A stretch of 5,719 nucleotides of DNA from Candidatus Dojkabacteria bacterium CG_4_10_14_0_2_um_filter_Dojkabacteria_WS6_41_15. GTDB taxonomy: Bacteria; Patescibacteriota; Dojkabacteria; GCA-002793355. How positions within the stretch are numbered: position 1 is the first letter of the stretch; each line of letters begins with the position of its first letter. Of the stretch, positions 1 to 5,645 are shown in pieces. Where the stretch lies: the NCBI GenBank assembly GCA_002793355.1, contig PFQB01000127.1, forward strand, positions 1 through 5,719. The letters run 5' to 3'. The notes under the pieces were generated by a model. That model saw nothing but the letters and a program-made list of their open reading frames with translations. It was not told the DNA's origin and made no database searches. A program made the translations under genes and the position numbers.

Positions 1-19
1 AAACGAACAGGACAAAGGT

Positions 20-109
20 CAGGCGGTTAGCCTGTAGCGCGAGCTAGATACTACGGGCTATGCCCGTAGTACTCATTTATGAGGGAATCGAACCCCAATG
101 TCCATTGGG
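20..109. repeat. Cluster of five short perfect inverted repeats
   Basis: Five perfect inverted repeats lie nearly end to end. 20-34 is CAGGC/GCCTG with loop GGTTA. 35-46 is TAGC/GCTA around GCGA, which would be a GNRA tetraloop in plus-strand RNA. 49-71 is TACTACGGGC/GCCCGTAGTA with a 3-nt loop. 72-83 is CTCAT/ATGAG with a 2-nt loop. 94-109 is CCCAATG/CATTGGG with a 2-nt loop. An alternative stem, GGG 83-85 with CCC 93-95 across seven bases, competes with the last one. The right-hand part overlaps the 3' end of the small minus-strand gene. The pairing is read directly from the sequence. Whether it is a structured RNA, a terminator region, a recombination site or a product of template switching is unknown. 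Confidence 0.7.
49..71 (-). terminator. Possible transcription terminator hairpin over a stop codon
   Basis: A perfect 10-bp stem (TACTACGGGC with GCCCGTAGTA) closes a 3-nt loop and has a GC-rich upper half. It contains the TAG stop (51-53) of the small minus-strand gene, a sensible place for a terminator. No T-run follows on either strand, so it does not meet the usual intrinsic-terminator pattern. It could instead block 3' exonucleases or belong to the surrounding hairpin cluster. Confidence 0.3.
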
Positions 110-305
110 AAATATTTTGGGAGGCGAAGTTTGCAACAGTCAAGTTCTCAATTTGTTGCTGAGTCTCCGTCTTATCTATCTTGTTGTATGTCGAATTCAA
201 GTGGAGGTACAACATAACTGCAAATGTAAACCCGAGTGAGAAGACAAAAACTACCCAGCATTTTCTTACTTTTTCCACGTAGACCACACAAATAATAGCA
301 AACAA
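51..305 (-). CDS. Small single-pass membrane protein, miniature paralogue of the neighbouring fibre protein
   Basis: No known family is recognised. The reading frame gives at most 84 residues from a TTG at 305. A GTG at 278 is an attractive alternative (75 residues, starting MEKVRKCW), because the TATAAT at 315-320 would make the TTG start almost leaderless. Neither start has a clear Shine-Dalgarno site. Basic residues (K12, R14, K15) precede a hydrophobic span at about 17-36, suggesting an uncleaved anchor with the N terminus inside. A polar, Gln-rich stretch (KIDKTETQQQIEN) follows. Then comes ANFASQNISQWT (residues 58-69), matching ANFTSTNISQWT of the giant protein at 10 of 12 positions. 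After QWT the similarity stops abruptly and a unique 15-residue tail leads to the TAG. Codons in the shared motif differ from those in the big gene, so this is not a recent copy. It may be a functional short partner or the stump of a fibre gene that lost its repeats. As a real reading frame it is moderately supported. Confidence 0.55.
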   Translation of the reverse strand: MFAIICVVYVEKVRKCWVVFVFSLGFTFAVMLYLHLNSTYNKIDKTETQQQIENLTVANFASQNISQWTLGFDSLINEYYGHSP

Positions 306-314
306 TGCCTGTGC

Positions 315-320
315 ATTATA
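315..320 (-). promoter_or_regulatory. Candidate -10 box (TATAAT) for the small membrane-protein gene
   Basis: A perfect TATAAT on the minus strand lies in the short gap after the giant gene. Transcription would begin near 308, only a few bases before the TTG at 305 and about 30 bases before the GTG at 278. No convincing -35 hexamer is seen at the normal distance and there is no TGn extension. The call rests on the -10 match and its position alone. Confidence 0.35.
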
Positions 321-334
321 TTAACATGATTTTG

Positions 335-359
335 GGCTTTTGTCGTAAGCGGAAAAGCC
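335..359 (-). terminator. Hairpin just after the giant fibre gene, possible weak terminator
   Basis: GGCTTTT (335-341) pairs perfectly with AAAAGCC (353-359) around an 11-base loop that could add a small CG/CG helix. On the minus strand it begins two bases past the TAA of the giant gene, the expected place for transcript termination. No T-tract follows on that strand, only CAAAATC, so it is not a textbook intrinsic terminator. It separates the big gene from the TATAAT box of the downstream small gene. Confidence 0.35.
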
Positions 360-360
360 T

Positions 361-3300
361 TTACTGGATTCTTCTGAACCAGTCCACAGATATCATGGGA
401 GTATTGATTCCGGCAATGGAATTATAAGGATGCATAGTTACCCCAACGTATTCAGGTGCAGCCCCAAGGTTTGAAATTGGTTCAGTGTATGTCAACGTGT
501 AATTGACCCCAGTTGAGCTGGTTCTGTAGTACAAATTCGTACCGTCATACTCCATTTCTAGATAGACAGTTTGGTTGAAGTAGTTTCCTAAATCGACTTC
601 AGTGTTCAAGGTCGCTCCTGTCGCCCGACCATAATAAGCAGTCAAGCCATCACCCATACTTGTATGTTTGATATATGCAAAAAAGAAATTCTTGTTGGAA
701 GATGTATTTCGAATTAACCAACCACCTCCTGTATATGTCCATAAGGAACCTTCGATGGTTAACTTCGTCCTAAATTTCCAGTTTCCAACTGGGGCTGCTT
801 GTACAACTGAAATGAATCTATACGTATTTGCCGCGGTAGATGGATAGGAAAGGAGCAATTGTTTGTTCGCTTCGGTAACGGCATAGCTTCCAGGGGGAAC
901 ATCAGTATAAATTGTCCATTTTGGATCTAAAGTTGTGTTGTTAAACTCATCATCCATTGCATTTGCCGTTGCTGGTGGTTCATCTGGAGTTGATTGCCAT
1001 GAAGGTGCGCCATCAACAGCTTTCCAGTCTCCACCATTATTTTTCACTTCGACTTTTCCGGCGTTATCTCGAATTCCATAACCAGTGGTCCCATCTGTTG
1101 TTCCAAAATTAAGGTAGCCAGAAGCAACGATTCCAATGTTGCCGTTTACATCCAATTTGTGTTGTGGTGTAGAAGTCCCGATACCTATATTTGCATTTAA
1201 GAAGTTGATTTCATCTGTGGCCTGATCGTCAAACTCCATTAATCCGGCGGTCGCACCAAGCCCTACCCAATCGTCATCAGCGGTAGCATCGGAGAAGACG
1301 GATATTCCTGTCATTGAACCTACTGTTACTCCACTAATGCCACCGCCGCCTGATTGAACCAATACTCCAGTTACCCCATATAAATGAATTGGAACAGTAT
1401 ATGGTCCATAATATGTCGTATCATAATAAAGTCCATTTGTCCTAAAGAATCCGTCGTACCCACTGCTGTTTCGATCATACCATTGTTTTACTCCTGAATT
1501 TGATGTAATAGTAAATTTTACATAGGAGCTTACTATTATTGGGGTTGGGAGCAAGAATTCTACATTTACTGATGCGTCAGAGCTAACCACAATATTCGAG
1601 ACTGTTGAAAGAACGGTATTCGTTGTCGCGTCAAATATTGTCAGTGTATATGTCCCTGCTTTGTAAATATCCCAGTACACCTTTTGCAAATAATAGGGGT
1701 CATATAGAAAGAGGTCGCCAGTTTGTGACGTAAATGTTCCTCCAGTATTCCTATTTGCTGCCTGTCCTATTGATGAAGGAGAACCAGTGTATGAGAAAGA
1801 ATAACCTGAACCCGAAATGTTGGCAAGAGAAGCAATGGCTGTCCAACTTCCGGTAGCATCTTTGTATTCAAGAACACCGCTATTATCCCTTAACCCGTAA
1901 CCTAAGATTCCATCCGTAGCTCCAAAATTTATGTACCCTGATGTTGCCAAACCAATATTTCCATTGATATCTAATTTGTGCTGAGGAGTTGATGTTCCGA
2001 TACCAATATTTGCATCAAGAAAGTTAATCTCATCAATTGTCTGGTCATCAAATTCAATTCTTCCTGCCCCAGCTCCTAGTCCAAGCCACTGGTTAGAAGC
2101 AGTCGCATCTGCAAATAAAGATGTTCCCGTCATTGAACCTACTACTATTTCACCGCCTCCAGCAGTGGCAGAGGGGTCTATTTCTGTCGCTGTTCCTGTG
2201 GAAAGCATCGTCTCATAGCTATCTTGTCCTGCAGAGCCTATTGTCCTGTTAAGGTAGAAATTGTTTACAGTCCCGTAAGCAGAACGAACCAAAAGTCTAT
2301 AGGTACTTGCGGTATCAAGGCTGTTTTCATCAATTATTCGAACAATTACATTTTCTGGCGTTGAAACCTGGTTGTTGTCATATGGCCAAGCACTGATTCC
2401 AGACCAGCGGTTCACTCCATTATCAGAATCCGTAAGTACTACACCATTTCTGGAGACATTGAAGACCGTGTCTTGAAATACTTCTCCATTAATTACCCAT
2501 TCTAGTATGATTTTGTTTCCAGATTTCTTTGGAGTAAATGTAATTGTTAATGGTGTTATTTCCGTTCCATCACCCGTTGTGACTGCTGAATATATTCCTT
2601 GAGTTCTGGTTTGTATAGTGTTTACTGATGTAACTACACCCCCGCCCCCACCTGCTCCTGTGTTGTCGCTCCCGCAGGTCCAACGTGCATTTGTCGCGTC
2701 ATACTTGAGGACTTGTCCCTCGGTGCAGGCAACATCATTTGGTTTGTAATTAAAGTATTTACCGCTTCCATTCGCTATTTGGGAAATGTCAACTCCGGAA
2801 ATATAGCCAGAATCATTGGTCCACTGTGAAATGTTTGCAGAGGTAAAGTTTGATGCCCCTAAGCCAGAAATGGTTGCTCCGGTATGTGCGTGAGAATCGT
2901 TTGCTATGGCAATATTGTCGTAAGTGCCCGAAACATCACCTCCAAAAGCTGCTGTCAGGTTAAGCTTGCTGGAAAGTGCAGTACTAAGGTCTGTCTGATC
3001 GGAAAGTGTTCCCGTGATTGTCCCCCAAGCTACTACCCCAGCACCAGTATCATCCCCACAAATCCACTGTGTTAGAGCAGCATCGTATTTTAATACCTGA
3101 TTATGACCACAGGCGATATCATTTGGTTTGTAGTTGAGGTAAACACCCGTTCCGTTTGCTATTTGAGAGAAGTTTAGGCCGGAAATATACCCAGAATCAT
3201 TCGTCCACTGCGAGATATTTGTCGAAGTAAAGTTTGCAGTCCCTAGTCCAGAAATTGTCACACCAGTGTGCGCATGAGCATCGTCAGCAACAGCAAGGTT

Positions 3301-4227
3301 ATCGTAAGTTCCTGTGACATCACCGCCAAAAGTGGCTACTGAGTCGAGTTTGTTACCTAATGCCGAGTTTAAGTCAGTTTGGTCTGCTAGTGTGCCACTA
3401 ATTCCTCCCCATGCTAAGGCTGAGCTACCAGCATCGTTTGCACAAATCCAGTGGTTTAAACCAGCATCGTACTTTAAGACTTGATCTTGGGTACAAGCCA
3501 CGTTGTCGGGTCGGTAATCGGAGTAAATGCCGGTACCGTTCGCAATTTGGGCATAGTTCAATCCTGTGATGAAGTTTTGTGAGTATATCCAATCGTGCGT
3601 GGCAATTGGTTGGCTGTTAATTGTGGAGCCTGTCGCTAAGGAAATAGCGGAATTGGTGATAAAGTTTTCTACTTGAGATTCTGTAAGCGCTATTCCTGTG
3701 TCATCACCATCATCAAGCCCGACAGGGCGGTTAATAATATCAGACCACTTTATGCTAGCTGTTCCGAGTATTTGAGAGGTTGATGGCAGGTATTCTGGTT
3801 TAATCCTTCCATTACTCACTATTCCCTCTGATTCAAGATTTTTCCACGAACTAAATAAGGAGTCCTTCAATTTACCATCCGATAGATTTGAAGCATTTAG
3901 AAAATATTTCGAGTCGTAGCCGTCAATTAAATCCGCATTTAAGGCGCTACCCTGTCCTTCTTTTAGTGCAAAGGTCAGCCCTGAGTCGGTTTTGGATATC
4001 TTAATTGCCCCTGTATCAGGCAAATTTGTTAGAAAGTTTCCAATAGCGGAATCGGTAACGTTACCATAACTAGTCAATTGAGATTCAGTTTGCTTTAGTT
4101 GTAAAAAAATGAAAACGTACAATGCAACAAAGCCAAATGCTATTACAGCCATAACACGAATGAACGAACGAATAGTCGCGTTGGTTGCTGCAAGTGAACT
4201 TGGCTCCATATCTGAATGATATAGCAC
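361..4227 (-). CDS. Giant membrane-anchored, tail-fibre-like modular adhesin
   Basis: A 1288-residue predicted surface stalk. Residues 1-21 are cytoplasmic (R20, R24 nearby) and about 23-43 form one hydrophobic anchor, uncleaved by appearance. Residues 95-170 carry tail-fibre-like motifs (LNADLIDGYDSKYFL, WSDIINRP). Residues 227-482 are two 128-residue repeats, with a third partial copy at 483-520. A Gly run (526-530) leads to a beta-rich module at about 536-690. An NIGIGTSTPQHKLD module (about 693-799) is repeated at 966-1073, with a second beta-rich module (about 804-955) between. Residues 1089-1288 (DDEFNNTTLDPKW ... VDWFRRI) resemble concanavalin-A-like/DUF1349-type jelly rolls, so a carbohydrate-binding tip is likely. 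No S74 intramolecular chaperone is seen at the C terminus. The GTG at 4227 gives the longest frame; the ATG at 4209 (MEPSSLAA) is equally plausible, and neither has a clear ribosome site. The anchor argues against a true phage tail fibre. Role in host or surface attachment is inferred. Confidence 0.85.
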   Translation of the reverse strand: MLYHSDMEPSSLAATNATIRSFIRVMAVIAFGFVALYVFIFLQLKQTESQLTSYGNVTDSAIGNFLTNLPDTGAIKISKTDSGLTFALKEGQGSALNADLIDGYDSKYFLNASNLSDGKLKDSLFSSWKNLESEGIVSNGRIKPEYLPSTSQILGTASIKWSDIINRPVGLDDGDDTGIALTESQVENFITNSAISLATGSTINSQPIATHDWIYSQNFITGLNYAQIANGTGIYSDYRPDNVACTQDQVLKYDAGLNHWICANDAGSSALAWGGISGTLADQTDLNSALGNKLDSVATFGGDVTGTYDNLAVADDAHAHTGVTISGLGTANFTSTNISQWTNDSGYISGLNFSQIANGTGVYLNYKPNDIACGHNQVLKYDAALTQWICGDDTGAGVVAWGTITGTLSDQTDLSTALSSKLNLTAAFGGDVSGTYDNIAIANDSHAHTGATISGLGASNFTSANISQWTNDSGYISGVDISQIANGSGKYFNYKPNDVACTEGQVLKYDATNARWTCGSDNTGAGGGGGVVTSVNTIQTRTQGIYSAVTTGDGTEITPLTITFTPKKSGNKIILEWVINGEVFQDTVFNVSRNGVVLTDSDNGVNRWSGISAWPYDNNQVSTPENVIVRIIDENSLDTASTYRLLVRSAYGTVNNFYLNRTIGSAGQDSYETMLSTGTATEIDPSATAGGGEIVVGSMTGTSLFADATASNQWLGLGAGAGRIEFDDQTIDEINFLDANIGIGTSTPQHKLDINGNIGLATSGYINFGATDGILGYGLRDNSGVLEYKDATGSWTAIASLANISGSGYSFSYTGSPSSIGQAANRNTGGTFTSQTGDLFLYDPYYLQKVYWDIYKAGTYTLTIFDATTNTVLSTVSNIVVSSDASVNVEFLLPTPIIVSSYVKFTITSNSGVKQWYDRNSSGYDGFFRTNGLYYDTTYYGPYTVPIHLYGVTGVLVQSGGGGISGVTVGSMTGISVFSDATADDDWVGLGATAGLMEFDDQATDEINFLNANIGIGTSTPQHKLDVNGNIGIVASGYLNFGTTDGTTGYGIRDNAGKVEVKNNGGDWKAVDGAPSWQSTPDEPPATANAMDDEFNNTTLDPKWTIYTDVPPGSYAVTEANKQLLLSYPSTAANTYRFISVVQAAPVGNWKFRTKLTIEGSLWTYTGGGWLIRNTSSNKNFFFAYIKHTSMGDGLTAYYGRATGATLNTEVDLGNYFNQTVYLEMEYDGTNLYYRTSSTGVNYTLTYTEPISNLGAAPEYVGVTMHPYNSIAGINTPMISVDWFRRIQ
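1009..1332 (-). repeat. Second copy of the VGSMTG / NIGIGTSTPQHKLD module
   Basis: Residues 966-1073 of the adhesin repeat the module at 1831-2151 with a few substitutions and almost no length change (VGSMTG, WVGLGATAG, EFDDQATDEINFL, NIGIGTSTPQHKLDVNGNIG, SGYLNFG, GYGIRDNAG). It lies between the second beta-rich module and the lectin-like C terminus and is preceded by a short Gly linker (residues 960-963). Confidence 0.85.
1831..2151 (-). repeat. First copy of the VGSMTG / NIGIGTSTPQHKLD module
   Basis: Residues 693-799 of the adhesin: VGSMTG, then WLGLGAGAG, EFDDQ.IDEINFL, NIGIGTSTPQHKLDINGNIG, SGYINFG and GYGLRDNSG. The same order recurs 273 residues later. NIGIGT-type segments are common in phage tail fibres and in large CPR surface proteins. 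Confidence 0.85.
2668..3549 (-). repeat. Two full and one partial 384-bp (128-residue) coding repeats in the adhesin
   Basis: Copy 1 covers 3166-3549 and copy 2 covers 2782-3165, exactly in register with no gap. A partial copy 3 (2668-2781) keeps only the first third. Copies 1 and 2 share about 85 of 128 residues by eye. Each starts QIANGxG, runs through a Cys pair flanking QVLKYD, then DQTDL, FGGDV(T/S)GTYDN, HAHTG and ISGLG, and ends NISQWTNDSGYISG. The DNA copies have clearly drifted, so this is an old or selected duplication. Confidence 0.9.
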
Positions 4228-4333
4228 TTTAGCGGTTCATACAACGGTCTCTAATATGCGGATTTGTTAACTGATAGTCAGACATTCGGGGACTTATTGA
4301 TGAATGAGCGAGCCACACGCATAATATCCTTTG

Positions 4334-4342
4334 TGTTAAAAT
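4334..4342 (+). promoter_or_regulatory. Candidate extended -10 promoter for the hydrolase-exonuclease operon
   Basis: TGT-TAAAAT fits an extended -10 element (TGn followed by a 5-of-6 match to TATAAT). No -35 hexamer is evident at the normal distance, which extended -10 promoters can do without. Transcription would start near 4349, leaving about 20 nt of leader that includes the ribosome site at 4356-4360. Confidence 0.4.
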
Positions 4343-4355
4343 ACATAACATAAAC

Positions 4356-4360
4356 TGAGG
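4356..4360 (+). promoter_or_regulatory. Shine-Dalgarno site for the hydrolase gene
   Basis: TGAGG lies 8 bases before the GTG at 4369. It is the only convincing ribosome binding site in the window and supports the GTG start over the next in-frame ATG, which lies inside the catalytic core (residue 23). Confidence 0.6.
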
Positions 4361-4368
4361 ATAAACCC

Positions 4369-5016
4369 GTGAAATTTCAGAAAAGAAAAGGCATAACGTA
4401 CTTTCAAAAAGGGAAAAATCCTCAATTGCTCATAATGAGTGGCACCCATGGAAACGAATACCACATTCTTCCAACTGTGGTGAGCGTAGTGCAGGAAATG
4501 GAATCGATTCTTCCTTCATTTATGTATATCCCCGAAGCAAGTCCTTCTGCGGTAAAACAAAAGACCAGGGTAAATGGTTGTGGTCATGACATCAACCGTG
4601 GATTCGGAAAGCTTGTTGATCCCGAGGTTCTTGCACTTAAGGAGCTTATCTCCCCTCTTTCTCATGTTTTGGGAATTTCATTTCACGAAGATTTAGAATT
4701 TCAAGAGTTTTATTTTTATGATACGCATTCGCTTGGCTCAGAACAACTCGATACGTTTCGCAAACAAGTCAAGGAGCTTAAAGTACCACTTCGTACTGGG
4801 TTTGATCAACCAGACGATCCAGCTTTGTCATATGCTATCAAAGAGGGCTATATTGATTTTGTTGGGGCCGCATCTAAAAACGGGCAGTTTATTGAAGATT
4901 GGGCGATGTATCATGGACATTTCACGCGTTTTTTAACGTTCGAGATTCCTTATAAGCATGAACAGGTAGCATTGCTGGTGAAGAACTGCATTCAACTTGC
5001 ACTGACATTGTTGTAA
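4369..5016 (+). CDS. AspA/AstE-like zinc-dependent amidohydrolase (M14-related), catalytic domain only
   Basis: A predicted cytoplasmic zinc hydrolase of the succinylglutamate desuccinylase/aspartoacylase group, which cleaves an amide bond in acylated amino acids or related compounds. The motifs are clear. GTHGNE at residues 25-30 gives zinc ligands H27 and E30. A substrate-binding stretch has R67 and DINR (74-77). FHED gives the third ligand at H106. TFEIP places the likely catalytic glutamate at E192. There is no signal peptide or membrane span. At 215 residues it is much shorter than AstE or aspartoacylase (a little over 300) and lacks their C-terminal domain, so the substrate cannot be inferred. 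It starts with GTG behind a good ribosome site and is followed after 5 bp by the exonuclease gene, presumably on the same transcript. Family placement is fairly sure; the substrate is unknown. Confidence 0.85.
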   Translation: MKFQKRKGITYFQKGKNPQLLIMSGTHGNEYHILPTVVSVVQEMESILPSFMYIPEASPSAVKQKTRVNGCGHDINRGFGKLVDPEVLALKELISPLSHVLGISFHEDLEFQEFYFYDTHSLGSEQLDTFRKQVKELKVPLRTGFDQPDDPALSYAIKEGYIDFVGAASKNGQFIEDWAMYHGHFTRFLTFEIPYKHEQVALLVKNCIQLALTLL

Positions 5017-5021
5017 ATTAT

Positions 5022-5645
5022 ATGGCAGAAAAACTACTTTTTTTTGATACAGAAACGACAACGGGTTGGTTCGATGTTGCGTTAATTACCGAGGTTGTCG
5101 AAATTGGTTGGGTACTGACCGAGGGTACGAGCGTAATTTCCGAAGGCCAGTCACTGATTTCATCGATTATACCGATAAATAGCTACACCGAAAAACTTAT
5201 TGAAATTTCAAATAACATGCTGGCGGATGCACCACAGTTACACGATTATTTTCCTGAAATTGTCCGTCAGTCTGAGGGAGCTATTTTAGTTGGGCACAAT
5301 ACCCAATACGATTTACGAGTTATCGACGAAACGTTGGCTCGAAGAGGTCATACAATTACTCCTTGGTACGAAGAATTTGCAAATCGTCCCTATTTGGATA
5401 CCATGCACTTGTTCGGTAAAATAATGCCTAATGCACCAGATAGAAAATTAAAAACGGCGATGTCATATGCAGGCTTAGACCCAGAGTTGAAAAAACATCG
5501 TGCTCTACCCGACTCTCAATTTACTAAAGACGTATTCTTTTGGTTATGGCCGAAACTAGCGAAAATGTATGAGGTAGAAACGTACAGCGATTTTGTTGAG
5601 GCGTGGCGGGGGAAGAAGCCAAGGCAACAACTGACACTGCTATAA
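5022..5645 (+). CDS. DnaQ-like DEDDh 3'-5' exonuclease
   Basis: A 207-residue protein of the RNase-T/DnaQ superfamily, expected to remove nucleotides from 3' ends of DNA or RNA with two metal ions. All three exonuclease motifs are present. Exo I is FDTET (D9, E11). Exo II is VGHNTQYD (D97). Exo III is HRALPD (H159, D164), which makes it the DEDDh type. The catalytic set is complete and the domain fills most of the protein. The C-terminal 35 residues are basic and end QQLTLL. No polymerase or other domain is attached, so it may be a stand-alone proofreading subunit, an oligoribonuclease-like enzyme or a repair nuclease; the sequence does not decide. The ATG lies 5 bp after the hydrolase stop and has no clear ribosome site, suggesting translational coupling. 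Its TAA stop is also the first bases of the 8-bp tandem array. Confidence 0.88.
   Translation: MAEKLLFFDTETTTGWFDVALITEVVEIGWVLTEGTSVISEGQSLISSIIPINSYTEKLIEISNNMLADAPQLHDYFPEIVRQSEGAILVGHNTQYDLRVIDETLARRGHTITPWYEEFANRPYLDTMHLFGKIMPNAPDRKLKTAMSYAGLDPELKKHRALPDSQFTKDVFFWLWPKLAKMYEVETYSDFVEAWRGKKPRQQLTLL

Larger units (their letters stand above)
4228..4368. promoter_or_regulatory. Divergent intergenic region with overlapping candidate promoters
   Basis: These 141 bp separate the start of the adhesin gene (minus) from the hydrolase gene (plus). Minus-strand candidates are TTATGT (4343-4348) with TATTAT (4321-4326) at 16-bp spacing, which would give a leader of about 85 nt or more, and a nearer TATTAG (4251-4256) without a good -35. 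The distal minus candidate overlaps the plus-strand extended -10 at 4334-4342, so the two directions might compete. Otherwise only a small CTGA/TCAG inverted repeat is seen. Confidence 0.35.

Noticed and set aside
81..150. A tRNA or tmRNA gene on the minus strand
   Set aside because: Only the T-arm-like stretch is present. The outer T-stem pairs fail, no acceptor partner strand or anticodon arm can be found, and the preceding bases are explained as codons of the NISQWT motif.
2638..2652. G-quadruplex in the G-rich minus-strand stretch
   Set aside because: There are only two strong G-runs with weak neighbours, and they are explained by the run of glycine codons in the linker at residues 526-530.
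2884..3075. 63-residue Cys-rich reading frame on the plus strand
   Set aside because: It lies entirely opposite the well-supported repeats of the adhesin, has no ribosome site, and its composition reflects the opposite strand.
361..4227. Prophage tail-fibre gene
   Set aside because: The modules are tail-fibre-like, but the N terminus is a membrane anchor rather than a baseplate-attachment domain. No other phage gene is present and no S74 chaperone domain is seen.
4718..4936. 72-residue plus-strand frame inside the hydrolase gene
   Set aside because: It is an out-of-frame shadow of the hydrolase, whose own frame carries the zinc-ligand motifs.
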